This document shows, in pieces, positions 37,601 through 47,458 of a stretch of DNA of 64,000 nucleotides. This DNA is from Bimastos eiseni (Eukaryota; Annelida; Clitellata; Crassiclitellata; Lumbricidae): positions 3,921,354-3,985,353 of the forward strand of contig OY365818.1 of assembly GCA_959347315.1 (NCBI GenBank), given 5' to 3'. Each line of letters starts with the position of its first letter. The stretch's first letter is position 1. A model generated the notes under the pieces. It had not been told where the DNA came from and ran no database searches. It saw only the letters and a program-made list of their open reading frames with translations. The position numbers and the translations under genes are program-made.

Positions 37601-40600
37601 ATCATGGAACCAGTACCTCGGCAACAAGGAGCCAGTATCACCACATGGCACCGCTATCTCGACATGGAAACACCATCTCACGTAAAGACATAAATTCACA
37701 TACCTGTGAGTCCGGTGGAGTTCGGACACCTTTTCCAGCAATTCCTCTCCTTGAGCCGGAGCAAATTCCGTGTTCTGCAAGTACTCGAATCCCGATCCAT
37801 GATTATCCGTTTCATAGTCGCCAACATCCGACTGGATGGCGTATGAAGCCAACAGAGCGTGAGTCACGAAAGAACATGGAAGCCTTCAACAGAAACACTC
37901 AACATCATCAGAGCTAATAAATAATAAAATAATTTGTAAAAATTCACAAGGATGTACTGCCTTAGTTATTGTATCATTACAATATTATTATAACCATGTC
38001 ATCATATAATTCTTACATTATTATTATCTCATAATTAATATATTGTTGCATATGTCATAATCTGTCTCTTTTTAAATTCAAGGCCATAAGCGATATACCA
38101 GAATTTGATCATATACAAAAACTAGAAGCTTTCAAATATAGCAATAATTACCTTCCTGTCAAGATATCTGTCCGCAGCTGCAGAAACAGCAGATATCTAA
38201 AATAAACAGAAACAGAAAATAACATCGATACCTAGCTAGACACATGCAAACAACCAATATCACAAAAACAGTCAAAGTATACAAATATTCAAAAAATATT
38301 TCTATAAACAAATCAACATCACAGCAAATTTTCCATGGATTATCAAAATATGTTGTAATCCAGAAAAGTCCACAATGGTACAGTTAACTCAAAATCTCTT
38401 TTCAACCAGGTCATCCACAAACATATCTCAAATATTGTACAAGGACGAAAGATATAAACTGTTTATGTCACACACAAATTTAGAAATCTGCCGCATACAC
38501 CTGAACCTAAGTCTGTTTGGCGTGTGAACAAACATATGAGATCCTAAACACATCAGAGAACTACAAAATACAAACTCTTAAAAACATGCAATTTGTACAA
38601 GTGGAAGTGCAGTGACTAACCTTGTGAAGTCCTCATGCATAGTCTCTGGCTCCGTTGGGTAAAATTTCACCTCGAACGTAAAGACGTACGGTCCAACTGT
38701 CCGACAGAAAGAGAACATAAAGTTAATCATCCATGACAGCTGCCTGTGAAAAAGTTATTCAAATATAATCCAGTGGTGATCAGCAACAGTAATAGTTCAA
38801 GATATACATTTTCCACATTTCTCAAGGGCCTCTTCAACAATGTAAATCTTCAAAATGTCTCTGTACCACATCATGGACCAGCCATAGGGTGCCAATGGGA
38901 CACTTACTTACAACAGGATATCAATGGGATACCTACAAAATCACCAGCACTATATCAAATTAAGTCCGCAATAGCAAGGCCACATTGTTCGTTCCAATAC
39001 CTGATCAAAATCCGTGGAGGTCAAGTCAACATAGTTATTAAGTTCATTAAAATCAATGTAACCATACATTTATACAGCACTTATTTTGTCATACAATTTA
39101 ACAATAGATTGTTATATCATTTTTATGGCAAACAGCCAGAGCAGTTGACCTGCAAGTCTTCCACTTGAAAAGAAATCACTTTTAGGTTTGAAGGTGACAT
39201 TGAGAGAAATGGACACAGACATTTATTTAAAATGCATAAAAAAAATTATTGCTGAACAAACTGTAATCTTTCTGACCAGTATGAAAATGATAGTGAAACT
39301 GACAGATGCCTGAACAATGCAGTCCATGTGGTTATGAAAATGACACATTTCCAAACCATTTGAAAGTCTCCATCCCAAACAAGCTCCAAAACAAACACGT
39401 TGTACCTCCGCAATCAAGAGCTTTGCAAACAGGTCGTTGGCAACAATATAGGAACTTAGACTGAGTGGGGTGTAGGAAGGGCGCCAGTAAAATTATAGCA
39501 AATAATAATCAACAACCTCCCAAAAGAGCTAATAAGGCCAGCAAGTGCTTATACCCAAGCCTTCCCTGTGGGCCAAATTAATAACAACCAGGCCGAAACC
39601 TGGCTTGGTGCCAATAATCTTCCCGTGAGTGGTTTCATACGGCTTTCTGACACAACATGCCCATGCCAATTTGGAACTATATCACTGCACAGATAAAACA
39701 ATTGCGTCACTTGAAATTCCGTCCCCGCTCGATTACTCAACGGGGTACGCCCGGGCCTGATCATACTTAGCTAGTCCTGACCGGGTCTCTTTCACAGTCG
39801 GGTTCGTGTCGACACAGTTCCAGGCCACCCAGAGCAAAATGCTTACGCAATCATAATCAAATGGGAAAAATAATTTAATTATAATCAACCAAATTAATTA
39901 TCACTCCTACAAACGGCGCTCAGTTCTTACAAATCATGTCCGCGTCTTTTGGTCACGTGAACCAATCACAGGCCTACTAATTTCGATGCGGTATTTTCCG
40001 TTTGGGTCGGAATTGGCCTCACACTCTGGAGCAAAAATACTAATTCCGTGTTCAAAGTGATCTGGATAATGCCGATCTGGCAACAGCCGCAATCTCGCCT
40101 TATTAATAAAGATACAATTTGAAAACGGGCTGCAGGTGATAACAGCTTCCACCGCTTATCTATCTGCCGAGGAATACCAGTTCTATTTGCGCGGCCACAG
40201 AATAAACAAAGTGGTATCAGCTAGCAGGAATGTAAACAACTCGAAATCTGCCCCAGTACATTTATTTCACATCAGGGTGGATTACAAATCGTTTGTTTTA
40301 TGCACTCCCCGGTTCATTCGCCCCTCTCGTACTCCTTCACTCCATTTTCTACCGCCAGACGCCGCTTGTAAAGAATTCGTAAAGGGTGGTTCATTGGTCA
40401 AAGGGCAACATCGCCTTGGAGTCTACAGAGCCTCTGGTCCATACAGAATTCTATACTATATAGCCACAAGGCGCCATCTATACAATACTCCTTTAATCTG
40501 TAAAACCACCAATTACGACGTCTGCGAAGTCATTTAACGACCCGGCAGCCATGTTACTATCGGAGTTGATCACGGACAATGTTTTGTGAATTGTTGTAGT

Positions 40601-43600
40601 TATAATTTAGCCTAATTCACTCTTGGGCTGGGTGGGGCCAGTTCTCAGTCCTCTCCCTCTACTATGCTAATCCTAAAATCCTGCAATCTATAAAATTGAA
40701 AGCACCGTAATGAACACCAGTTGGATTTTGAAAGGATTTTTATTTTAGTTCTATTTCATGCCATCATTAACATTTTAAATTATCAACATTTTTATTTCAT
40801 CATTAATATCTTCATGTCTTGAGGTACTTCACATCTTCGATTTATGCTAGATCATTATTATAATTATTGCAACGATTTGCATACTGATTACTTTTATTAT
40901 CACACCGATTTATGCCATTTACATACAGACAATGAAGCTTCAAACCAGTCACCAGGCACCAGAGACGAGATAAAATGAACGCAACATGGACATTTGATGA
41001 AACTGTTTTTTATCAGTACACCTGGCATCGTTACCAATTCCTGTCCTCCCCTACCCTCCCCCCCCCCCGGGGTTTGAACTCACTAACCTTGTGAATGACA
41101 GCCCTACGCACATCATACTACGTTATCCGCACATCATACTACATTATAACATACACACAAAATATTGAACTGTGCACCCTACACTCATTTATATTGGGAA
41201 ACTCTAACACTTAAAAAATTATGTACGACAACTTATTAGACCTGATGCACTTTGTCCTTTGCACACTACTGTTTACAAACATTCTCCTGGCTCGCATTAA
41301 TTTAGAGATAACAACTGATCTGTTGTTTTTGGAGACCATGAGAAATTATAGCCATTAAACATCAAGCCAACATTTTCAACTAACAGTTCACTTAATGTAG
41401 ACATGAAATATTGGTATGCAGCCATTAGCGATCTACTTGGCACTTATGCTTTCTAAATGATAATTTGGCATGCAACATCATTTTGTTTCTGGTTCTGCAA
41501 TGCAATCTGCTGCCTTTACAATCTGCTGCCTTTACGATATTTTACACTTATTATCAAATATTTTGCTTAGGTCCTGCTGGCAAATGCCACTTTCAGCTTG
41601 ATAAAAGTACTTTGCCAACACTTTTTACACCACACGGAAACTGGCACTCATTTTCACATGGCACTTATTTTTAAGTGGTAATTTCGCATCAAATGGCGTT
41701 GATCTTGAATTTCAAGCAGTATTTGTACTGACAGTGTTCTTTAAGTAGTCTTGGCAATACTATGATTCAACAGGTGTGTAAACCTTATACTCGAGTTGAA
41801 ACTGTTCTCTAATCTAACACACAATCAATTCCGTTAATCAAGTAGTGTTGTTGCTCAATGTTAAGAAAGCTCAACAAATTCAACTGTTTAGATATCAAGA
41901 CCAACAATCAACACAAAAGCAAATACAACAATCAAGGTTCATTACTCATGTAAATAAAATATTACTATCATGATAACTTAAATAAAATACTGATTATAAG
42001 TACATCACAAACATATAGCCGTAAAGTTCGTAAATTTTACTTGAAAACACTCACTTCCAATCTGTTTGCTAATTTTCTTCGAATGATCCAACCAGAACTA
42101 AACACATAACACATCAAATTCAAATTAAACATTTCGATGGCAGACATTAACGTTTCAACATCATGTAACACTTGTAGGATAAGTTAACACAATAACACAT
42201 ACAATATAAAGTAACGTAACATGCATTATAATGTAATACAATGCTACACAAGGATAGGCTACGTAACATATCACAGCCAACTAATCGTAATAATGTGGTC
42301 ATGTAATGCAAAACAAGGTAATTGCTCGTAAATTGTGCGGTCATCCATTTCATCTTCAGTAAAGTCTTGGTCTTGCAGTGACCAGTATCTCCTATACAGT
42401 TAACTGGCAGATGACATCTGTAGTCTAATTCTGGACCAACAGACCTCCTGACATTATTACTATTATTATTATGCATTTATTAGGCATCACTATCTATTAC
42501 TAAATCATCAATCGATGCCAGTAAACCATTGAGTTAGGTTGCTCAAGAACTCTTAAACAGTTACCATCTAGGCAATGAGTTTCGAACCCCTACTCCTCAT
42601 GTCACAAGGCAAGCGCCATAACCAATGGGGCTGCACAAGAATAGTCAGCCCCAGTCAAACCCAGTACCAATGGTACTGTATTTCTGAAAGTAAAAAAGTA
42701 AGTAAGTATATTCTTTATTGAACCAACTGCATAACTGCACTCTGGTGTACAATACATTTAAAAGTACAGTACAACATTCTAATTAAAAAAGGATTTTCTC
42801 TCTAGATTGTCGGCCTGTGGAATAACACGGTCATGCGATCGTGAGGAAACTGAGGATTATGAGCTCGTCTTTCAAACAGCAATACATTTAATAGTACATC
42901 ATTCTAATTAAAAAAAGAATTTTTGCACTAGAATGATCCAGTTTCAAGAAACGATGGCAGACAATAAAATCTATTCACGTATATAGACAGCAGACGACAG
43001 TATGAGCCAAGGAGTCGTGAACAGTCTACGATAAAAATCACATTCTTCTTCTTAGAGGAAGTCTTTATGTATCATAGCACAATGCACGTTTGAACAGCCT
43101 GTAAATGGTATCCACACAGCAGACTCTAATTCCCAATCGTCGGATTACGAGGCGAGTACGCGAGTGATTGACGTCAGCATGTAAACATGTCATTCTGAGT
43201 TCAAAGAATCTCCAGTGGGGGTCTAATCGGAAACAGGAAGTGAATAGAGCAATGAAACAACATGCAAATCGTCATGCTCGGCAAACTGTAGGCTAAACAG
43301 GTAGAGGAATCTGGCATTCCTACCTTGACATCGACTTTATCTCTGTAGGAAAGCGAAAAGTAATCTCGCTCCGCAAGACTGATGTGGTCACAGACTTTGT
43401 CAAACAGCACCTGACCATTTGCTGAAGTCTGTAAATAAAAAAAATTGGAGCTCAGAAAAATCATAACAAATAAAAGTATAACTAATAGTATAGCCAACTG
43501 TGACTGAAAGGTTTTCATAAAATTACAATATTTGACCTTATCCTAGGGCATATTAACCCTTTTGGTTCAGCAATAAATAATAGAATATTTTGTAAACATT

Positions 43601-45213
43601 CACTTAGGATGTACTGTTAACTGTTTTGTGAGGTACTTAACAGACACCATTAGTAACTTTAGTAAAAGACACCACTAACTGCTTAAAAGACACTGGTAAC
43701 TAATAATTTAAAATATACCACAAAATTACTTAAAAGACACCACTAATTACTTAACACACACCATCAATTACTTAAAAGACTCAACAAGTAATAGTCTAGA
43801 TGTGTACCCTATATAATATAGCTTATAGACAAAGCAGCCTTTTCACCCACTGCAATGCTCCTGTGTCCAATGAATTCTTTAGCTCACAGGTACACACTTA
43901 CCATGCTCCTAAACTCAAAGCTAAAATTCTACCCAACCTCCATTTGGCTGACATTTCCTTATTGTTAATAATGGTCAGGTAGGAAACATTTAAAACTACT
44001 AACTCCAATATTTTTTCTTTTAGTAGCATAAACTCCAAACTTCTAAAGCATCACTTGAAAGCCAAGTACAGCTAACCAGCTTATTATTCATGACTTATTC
44101 ACGAACACATACCGGAACATCGACTTCGAACTCGTTTCCATCGAGCAGCTGAACTTGGCAAAGGTATCCGGTCTTCGAGCGACCATACTTCCGCTTGTTG
44201 ACGCTAGACTTGTTGTCCGGCTTCTTTGGGTTGAGCGGTAGAGCAGATTCATCCACTTCGCCATTTGCGCTCATCACGTTGGAGTTACTCGCCTGTCTAT
44301 CCATATCCTGGAAAATTCAATAAAACTAAACATTTTTCTTCTCAAACCATTTTTGAACTCTCGAAACAGCTATGAGAGAAAATAGATTGAAATTGCACAA
44401 ATGCTCTTGGTAAATCATACAGTTGATCAGAGATTTAGAACGACGATGTAGAACGAGGCATTCCTAAAAGCAGATCTTGAAGGGGTGCAATATAAATTGA
44501 TATACTGATTGATTAATAGGCTAGTAAGGTGTGGCTAAACCACTGCAGCTCTAGAGGAAGTCTGTAATTATTTTGAGCCACAGTTGCTGCCATTTCCATT
44601 GTCATCCCAAATACAATGAATGTATGTTTCTGGCAACTTCTAAAGCGCCCTTTGAGTTACAAGGGAGATCTGTTTCTCGATTGTATGCTAGCAGAGTGTC
44701 AAAGATGGGGGTTCCAGATGTACTTCGAGGCATGTATCCCGGTTTCAGAGTTGCTACTCATGGACTCGCCCAGTCTCGAGCAAGACGAACGCCTGAACAT
44801 TATTGCAATCAAACAACACCATAGAAGTGCAATGAAAAATGTTAGTTGGTGACCAAAAAGTGTGGTATATTGTTTTGTGATAGACTGTTCCAGGCAGTTA
44901 GATCCAAATGCATGAGTATGATCATTTTACACAGAAGCCTAATCATGTCGCAATAAATTGGGATTCTGTATGTTCAGGTAAAGGTAACGATTAACTTCAT
45001 GTCAGATAAAGGCAACGATTACCTTTGAGTAAGATGAAGGTAATGACTACCTTTGAATCAGATGAAGGTAATGATTACCTTTGAGTCAGATTAAATTAAT
45101 GATTACCTTTGAGTCAGATGAAGGTAACGATTACCTTTGAGTCAGATGAAGATAGTGATTACCTTTGTATCAGCCCAGCGACCTCCTGCAGTTGCCTTCC
45201 GCTCCGTCGTCAT
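25604..45213 (-). CDS. EPB41: Protein 4.1 / coracle-like FERM protein with a novel YD-G-P repeat insert (18 coding exons, 903 aa)
   Basis: The family links membrane proteins to the spectrin-actin skeleton and to cell junctions. The model is a join of 18 exons with GT-AG introns and matching phases. The start in exon 1 is [11 protein letters not shown]; vertebrate 4.1 proteins also open with MTTE. Approximate domains: FERM N-lobe 65-150, FERM M-lobe 155-260, FERM C-lobe 262-344, FERM-adjacent segment with [13 protein letters not shown] about 345-406, linker to 454, repeat insert about 499-757, linker 758-842, and 4.1 C-terminal domain 843-903. I see no classical spectrin-actin-binding segment; the repeat insert lies roughly where one would be expected. 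The FERM, FERM-adjacent and C-terminal regions make the family assignment firm. The orthology (EPB41-type/coracle) is inferred from the C-terminal domain. Upstream non-coding exons must exist, because an acceptor precedes exon 1, but I could not place them. Confidence 0.93.
26067..26165 (-). CDS. EPB41: 4.1 coding exon 17 (residues 843-875; C-terminal domain)
   Basis: 99 bp, phase 0 at both ends, from acceptor tatttag to donor gttagct. It encodes [20 protein letters not shown] then [13 protein letters not shown]. This matches the G-SETRIEK--I-TGD-DID-D core of the family's C-terminal domain, the part that binds NuMA and other partners in vertebrates. Confidence 0.93.
26386..26625 (+). repeat. 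Repeat A, head-to-tail pair in 4.1 intron 16
   Basis: Copies at about 26386-26480 and 26517-26625, each with the GTGCCA...CCAAGCC core and GGAGGGCAACACTAATC-like block. They are antisense to the gene. Confidence 0.8.
26752..26874 (-). CDS. EPB41: 4.1 coding exon 16 (residues 802-842)
   Basis: 123 bp, phase 0 at both ends, from acceptor ttttcag to donor gtactga. It encodes [20 protein letters not shown], a Thr-rich run and [14 protein letters not shown] Thr-rich segment commonly precedes the 4.1 C-terminal domain. Confidence 0.88.
28113..28250 (+). repeat. Dispersed repeat, copy 2
   Basis: Partner of 16284-16420, with the phrase CTCTGAATGACAGAAGAGTC. Confidence 0.6.
28790..29060 (+). repeat. 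Degenerate ~40-bp repeat in intron 15
   Basis: Six or seven variants of GGCTCTGTTCTAACCCCATC followed by ATTAA and an AAGC/AAC spacer. The 69-residue frame across it is an artefact. Confidence 0.65.
29322..29453 (-). CDS. EPB41: 4.1 coding exon 15 (residues 758-801; linker)
   Basis: 132 bp, phase 0 at both ends, from acceptor ttaacag to donor gtagtta. It encodes [20 protein letters not shown], then [11 protein letters not shown] and [13 protein letters not shown]. The last part resembles one degenerate half-unit of the repeat in exons 13-14. The local G+C content is much higher than in the flanking introns. Confidence 0.85.
29797..29850 (+). repeat. Retroelement tail fragment
   Basis: ATTTATGTAGCACCTCTCAC and a following AGAGGTGCTTA. 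Variants of ATTTATATAGCGCCTTTCAT also lie at 30837, 35363 and 56950. This motif is common as a SINE/LINE tail in marine invertebrates. Confidence 0.45.
30389..30802 (-). CDS. EPB41: 4.1 coding exon 14: second YD-G-P repeat exon (residues 620-757)
   Basis: 414 bp, phase 0 at both ends, from acceptor atttcag to donor gtatgaa. Four repeats begin near exon residues 18, 49, 80 and 109 (QLCD, ELCD, NLYD, DLYD), with spacing 31, 31 and 29 as in exon 13. Segments such as [24 protein letters not shown] and GHRGQVYD show the half-repeat pattern. Both repeat exons end in P-(L/V)-E followed by gtatg, which supports duplication of a whole exon. Confidence 0.88.
30930..31105 (+). repeat. 33-bp minisatellite in intron 13
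   Basis: About five units with CCCTATTGTTAACAATG and GACACCCTGCCACTCT. Intron 13 also holds a tail fragment at 30837-30882 and a repeat A copy at 31570-31660. Confidence 0.85.
31570..31660 (+). repeat. Repeat A copy next to the exon 13 splice donor
   Basis: Core TTGCCAGTCCCAAACCTTGA and end CACAGTGTCGTCAAA. It ends about 15 bp from exon 13. Confidence 0.75.
31676..32170 (-). CDS. EPB41: 4.1 coding exon 13: first YD-G-P repeat exon (residues 455-619)
   Basis: 495 bp, phase 0 at both ends, from acceptor ttgacag to donor gtatgtg. After a Gly/Tyr/Pro-rich lead (about 44 residues) there are four repeats beginning near exon residues 45, 76, 107 and 136 (QLCD, QLSD, QLYD, DIYD). Each has the shape xLYDxxGxPIxP, a His/Asp-Gly-Pro step, then VYDxYGxP. 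The same order and spacing recur in exon 14, so the two exons look like an ancient tandem duplication. I recognise no named domain. The insert is rich in Tyr, Asp, Gly and Pro, with no hydrophobic stretch long enough to span a membrane. Confidence 0.88.
32833..32978 (-). CDS. EPB41: 4.1 coding exon 12 (residues 406-454; linker)
   Basis: 146 bp from acceptor cttacag to donor gtaagtc. It encodes a charged linker with [13 protein letters not shown] and [16 protein letters not shown]. It is open through the exon and phase-compatible on both sides. I do not recognise a domain; it joins the FERM-adjacent segment to the repeat insert. Confidence 0.85.
33120..33320 (+). repeat. ~20-bp minisatellite in intron 11
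   Basis: Units like ACAGGGAACCATTACCTAA drift into ACATGGAAATCCCATTGAA. The rest of the intron (32979-34728) shows only CTGTAA-rich repeats at 34255-34345. Intron 12 (32171-32832) shows nothing notable. Confidence 0.8.
34729..34913 (-). CDS. EPB41: 4.1 coding exon 11 (residues 344-406; FERM-adjacent segment)
   Basis: 185 bp. It encodes [34 protein letters not shown] and a basic Ser/Arg-rich tail with [30 protein letters not shown] identifies the FERM-adjacent region, usually a phosphorylation-regulated segment. The exon is clearly richer in G+C than its introns. Confidence 0.95.
35125..35292 (+). repeat. 15-bp satellite in intron 10
   Basis: About eleven copies of GGATCAATGTGAAAC with slight drift. 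It is open in several frames only because 15 is a multiple of three. Confidence 0.95.
35944..36041 (-). CDS. EPB41: 4.1 coding exon 10 (residues 312-344; FERM C-lobe end)
   Basis: 98 bp. It encodes a stretch ending [17 protein letters not shown]. The KKLWK.AVEHH.FFR helix is the invariant last helix of the 4.1 FERM domain. The acceptor is tttcag and the donor is CG|gtaaac, splitting an Arg codon. Confidence 0.96.
36452..36560 (+). repeat. SINE 3'-body fragment in intron 9
   Basis: ACCTTGAGCAAGTCTTTAAC and a following CAATTAGCGCC resemble the body of the SINE at 59561-59836, in the opposite orientation. No head is present. Confidence 0.6.
36706..36855 (-). CDS. EPB41: 4.1 coding exon 9 (residues 262-311; FERM C-lobe)
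   Basis: 150 bp, phase 0 at both ends. It encodes [20 protein letters not shown] then [20 protein letters not shown]. This is the PH/PTB-like FERM C-lobe that binds glycophorin-like and neurexin-like tails in the family. The acceptor is gttttag and the donor is gtcagta. Confidence 0.96.
37095..37182 (-). CDS. EPB41: 4.1 coding exon 8 (residues 232-261; FERM M-lobe end)
   Basis: 88 bp, from acceptor ttcgtag to donor gtgagca. It encodes [20 protein letters not shown] and YGIELHQAK. The AKKL.MYG..LH.AK motif closes the middle lobe. The exon ends in phase 0. Confidence 0.96.
37545..37685 (+). repeat. ~20-bp minisatellite in intron 7
   Basis: Units like CAACATAGAACCGCTATCTC, closely similar to the array at 33120-33320. 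Confidence 0.75.
37704..37883 (-). CDS. EPB41: 4.1 coding exon 7 (residues 172-232; FERM M-lobe)
   Basis: 180 bp. It encodes [26 protein letters not shown], then a stretch ending [26 protein letters not shown] is a hallmark of the FERM middle lobe. The acceptor is gttgaag and the donor is gtatgtg. Confidence 0.96.
38152..38196 (-). CDS. EPB41: 4.1 coding exon 6 (residues 157-172; FERM M-lobe)
   Basis: A 45-bp mini-exon encoding [15 protein letters not shown] between acceptor attttag and donor gtaatta. It matches the YLCLQLRQDI..GRLPC segment of vertebrate 4.1. It is phase-compatible on both sides. Confidence 0.95.
38621..38696 (-). CDS. EPB41: 4.1 coding exon 5 (residues 132-157; FERM N/M junction)
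   Basis: 76 bp. It encodes [19 protein letters not shown] and HEDFTR. The FEVKFYP motif starts the acyl-CoA-binding-like FERM middle lobe. The donor is ACAAG|gttagtc and the next exon completes an Arg codon. Confidence 0.96.
38697..42054. other. Large 4.1 intron 4, no further exon seen
   Basis: Mostly unique AT-rich sequence. 40130-40560 is somewhat richer in CG and contains a minus-strand ATG at about 40552 ([13 protein letters not shown], then stop) with no linked exon. A poly-C run lies near 41058-41070. Confidence 0.45.
42055..42097 (-). CDS. EPB41: 4.1 coding exon 4 (residues 118-132; FERM N-lobe end)
   Basis: A 43-bp mini-exon found by phase and motif. The acceptor gtttag is followed by TTCTGGTTGGATCATTCG, then the reading [14 protein letters not shown], then donor gtgagtg. 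It matches the WLD..K.IKKQ signature that ends the FERM N-lobe. Its phase-1 end joins exon 5 to give KQIGIGPYVF. Confidence 0.9.
42540..42680 (-). repeat. tRNA-derived SINE-like fragment in intron 3
   Basis: The minus strand reads GGTTATGGCGCTTGCC and GGGGTTCGAAACTC, like the A and B boxes of a tRNA-type promoter. It is too degenerate for a working tRNA. Confidence 0.5.
43324..43428 (-). CDS. EPB41: 4.1 coding exon 3 (residues 83-117; FERM N-lobe)
   Basis: 105 bp, phase 0 at both ends, flanked by tttacag and gtaggaa. It encodes [20 protein letters not shown] followed by [10 protein letters not shown]. This is the helix and following strand of the ubiquitin-like FERM N-lobe and is typical of 4.1 proteins. 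Confidence 0.96.
43610..43800 (+). repeat. ~21-bp degenerate repeat in intron 2
   Basis: Units like TTACTTAAAAGACACCACTAA, about eight, antisense to the gene. Confidence 0.75.
44113..44307 (-). CDS. EPB41: 4.1 coding exon 2 (residues 18-82; start of FERM N-lobe)
   Basis: The acceptor is tttccag|GATATGG and the donor is CCG|gtatgtg; both ends are phase 0 and the exon is 195 bp. It encodes a charged Lys-rich linker and then the first beta strand of the FERM N-lobe ([18 protein letters not shown]). A perfect copy of its 3' 123 bp plus 23 bp of intron is found at 49958-50103. Confidence 0.95.
44616..44852 (+). CDS. Unrecognised 78-residue open frame in intron 1
   Basis: Runs antisense to the 4.1 gene inside its intron. 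The composition is protein-like rather than simple repeat ([18 protein letters not shown]). There is no recognised domain, promoter or splice partner. It may be a fragment of a transposon or a chance frame. Confidence 0.15.
   Translation: MNVCFWQLLKRPLSYKGDLFLDCMLAECQRWGFQMYFEACIPVSELLLMDSPSLEQDERLNIIAIKQHHRSAMKNVSW
44995..45165 (-). repeat. 28-bp minisatellite containing six splice-donor copies
   Basis: Six copies of CAAAGGTAATC (or GGTAGTC) on the minus strand have their exon/intron boundaries at 45163, 45135, 45107, 45079, 45051 and 45023, exactly 28 bp apart. The first is the true exon 1 donor. Confidence 0.9.
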
Positions 45214-45249
45214 CGTGAAAAAGCCTTACGTCTTTAACGGAGATGGAAC
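45163..45249 (-). CDS. EPB41: 4.1 coding exon 1 (start codon 45213-45211; residues 1-17)
   Basis: On the minus strand an acceptor (tttgcag) is followed by 36 bp of 5' UTR, then ATG and the peptide [17 protein letters not shown], ending at donor AAG|gtaatc. The phase at the end is 0 and joins exon 2. Because an acceptor lies upstream, at least one further non-coding exon must exist above 45250. The donor is the first of six near-identical donors spaced 28 bp apart in the following intron. Confidence 0.88.
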
Positions 45250-47458
45250 CTGCAAAACACAAAACAAAGACAACAGAAATTAGAGAAGAAACAGCACAAC
45301 AGAGAACAATAGAAAAGTAACAAACACATTCTACAATGCAGAAGTAACGACACAGCAGATAACAATCGAAAAATTACAACACAATATGAGAACAATAGAA
45401 AAGTAACAATACAATAGAGAACAATGAAAAGTAGTAATCATAATATGTTGAAATCAGTAGCATGTTGTCGTCCACAGAGTTCATGCAGTCAATACAGAAA
45501 GCAATAACACAATATTAGAAATAATGCACAACACAAGCAATACAATACAGATAGAACATGATTCTGGAACATTCTCCCATGCAACCTACAAATTAAGGGA
45601 GTTTCCTCTCCCTCCTCTCTCACTCAGCCTCAATATATACCTGACCTGCAAGAATAGTAAACCAATAAAAGTAAATAGTAAACAGTAAATAATAAGAATA
45701 GTAAGCCAATGAAATAACAATTGTTGAAGAACTGAACATTGAGACAGTCATTAAATGTGATTTCAGGTCAACAGCAGAAAGAAGTCGTTCGAGTAAATGC
45801 AGCTGAATTGATTTTAAAACAACGCAAGTGATCCAAGAAGTCATTTGGAATTTATGTATCTAGCATTAAACAGCTGCTGCTTTAACATTGTGGTTAATAG
45901 CATCAACGAATATCAATCTGTACATTAACATCAACTGAATTATAGACACACAACTATATACTCTCCATTACATATTGCAGGAAAAAACATACACTCAAAG
46001 ACTATGTCATTATATATTTACATAAAAAATAAATTACCTGCTAAGATTATCATCAAAATTTTGAAGTTAAATAAAGTTACTACAACATAACATAAGTTAA
46101 TAAGTTTACTAAATGTTAGGGCTGATAAATATGGTACAAGGGCTGCAGTACTGAATAAAATAATTAATTGATTAATCCTCGAAATGCTATCTCAATAAAA
46201 TTCAATTAATTCGGTGACCAATAGTTAATTATCTGCTACATTAAGAATGAAAAACTGTTTTAGATAGAGTCAAAGAGTTAGTTACTAGTAGTAACTGCTC
46301 TCTTTCTGCAAAAAATTTCAATCATTTCACATTATGAAGGCAACATGTTTCAATCATTCCACATTATGAAGGTAATATGTGTTTGACCCATGCAAAGAGA
46401 TGACAGTTAATTTCATCGCCATCTATTAATTTTCCATCACCTCAAATGCAAAATGATTGCTTGATTTTACACTCAAACACTTCACATCATCATTCTTCAT
46501 CTTATTGTCAACTAAACATCATAAAATAGGTAAGAAAAATAACCTGAACAGCAGAAATTAATGGATAAATGATTAATCGATTAATTAATTAATTGACGGA
46601 ATGAGCAGCCCTATTAACAGTCTCTGTTAGGTACAAATCGCAACTAAGCAAACCCACAGTAATGGCAAAGCCCTACGAAAATCTAACTCATAGCAACACT
46701 TAAAAAAACAAAATGAATAAACACTTGTGGTAGAGTCGCTGTCTCTATCCTTCCGCCTTTAATGAATCCCTCCCAGGAGAGGGATCAGTCCACAAATATT
46801 GTACTTACTTATATTCTCGTAAATTTATAGAGCTCAAGCGCAGGGCACCAGGCTATTCGTCAGCATCCTCGCAGTAACCGAACCAACGTCGTAACACAAC
46901 ATCCAACTGGCAGGTTACACCCTACGTAACGGAATCTGATGAACGTGCAATTAAAGGGCACAGTTCTGTGTTCAAGGTGATGCATAAACAAATTACTCAC
47001 ACAAACACTCACATGTGACAAACACTCACATGTTGCAAACACTCACATGTTTATAAATAGCATTCCTGAAGAAACTCTTGTTCCATCACAATTCAAAAAC
47101 ATTTTTGCATTTTCAAAACCCGATGTCATAAGTCACACCTTCACTGACTAATGAGTTTGGCTTTCCTGAGAATCTGGGCAATCAGACTGATAAGGCGAAT
47201 GGGTAAAGCCAAATAAACTGCCTGATTAGACATCATGAGGGGGTGACCAAGTATAACACCATTCATCAATCTTGGCAGATTCACGTAAGTACTGCACTCT
47301 CCCAAAAGGGCAATACTGTTGATATCATTATCACACAGTAGTACCAGCAAGCCGATAGTGGCAAGCGCCCACCAGGGCAGAATTATTAGTCTTGACCCTT
47401 AGCCAACTTAGATCTACTGGGTACACTAACTCTGTTTGGCGAAAACCCGGTAATGAGT
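45250..47458. other. Upstream of the 4.1 coding region, no exon placed
   Basis: ACAATAGAAAAGTAACAA repeats at about 45285-45430. Paired ATCATTTCACATTATGAAGG-type phrases at 46320-46375. ATTAATCGATTAATTAATT near 46575. Three AAACACTCACATGT units at 47005-47050. A 5' non-coding exon of 4.1 may be here or further up. Confidence 0.4.
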
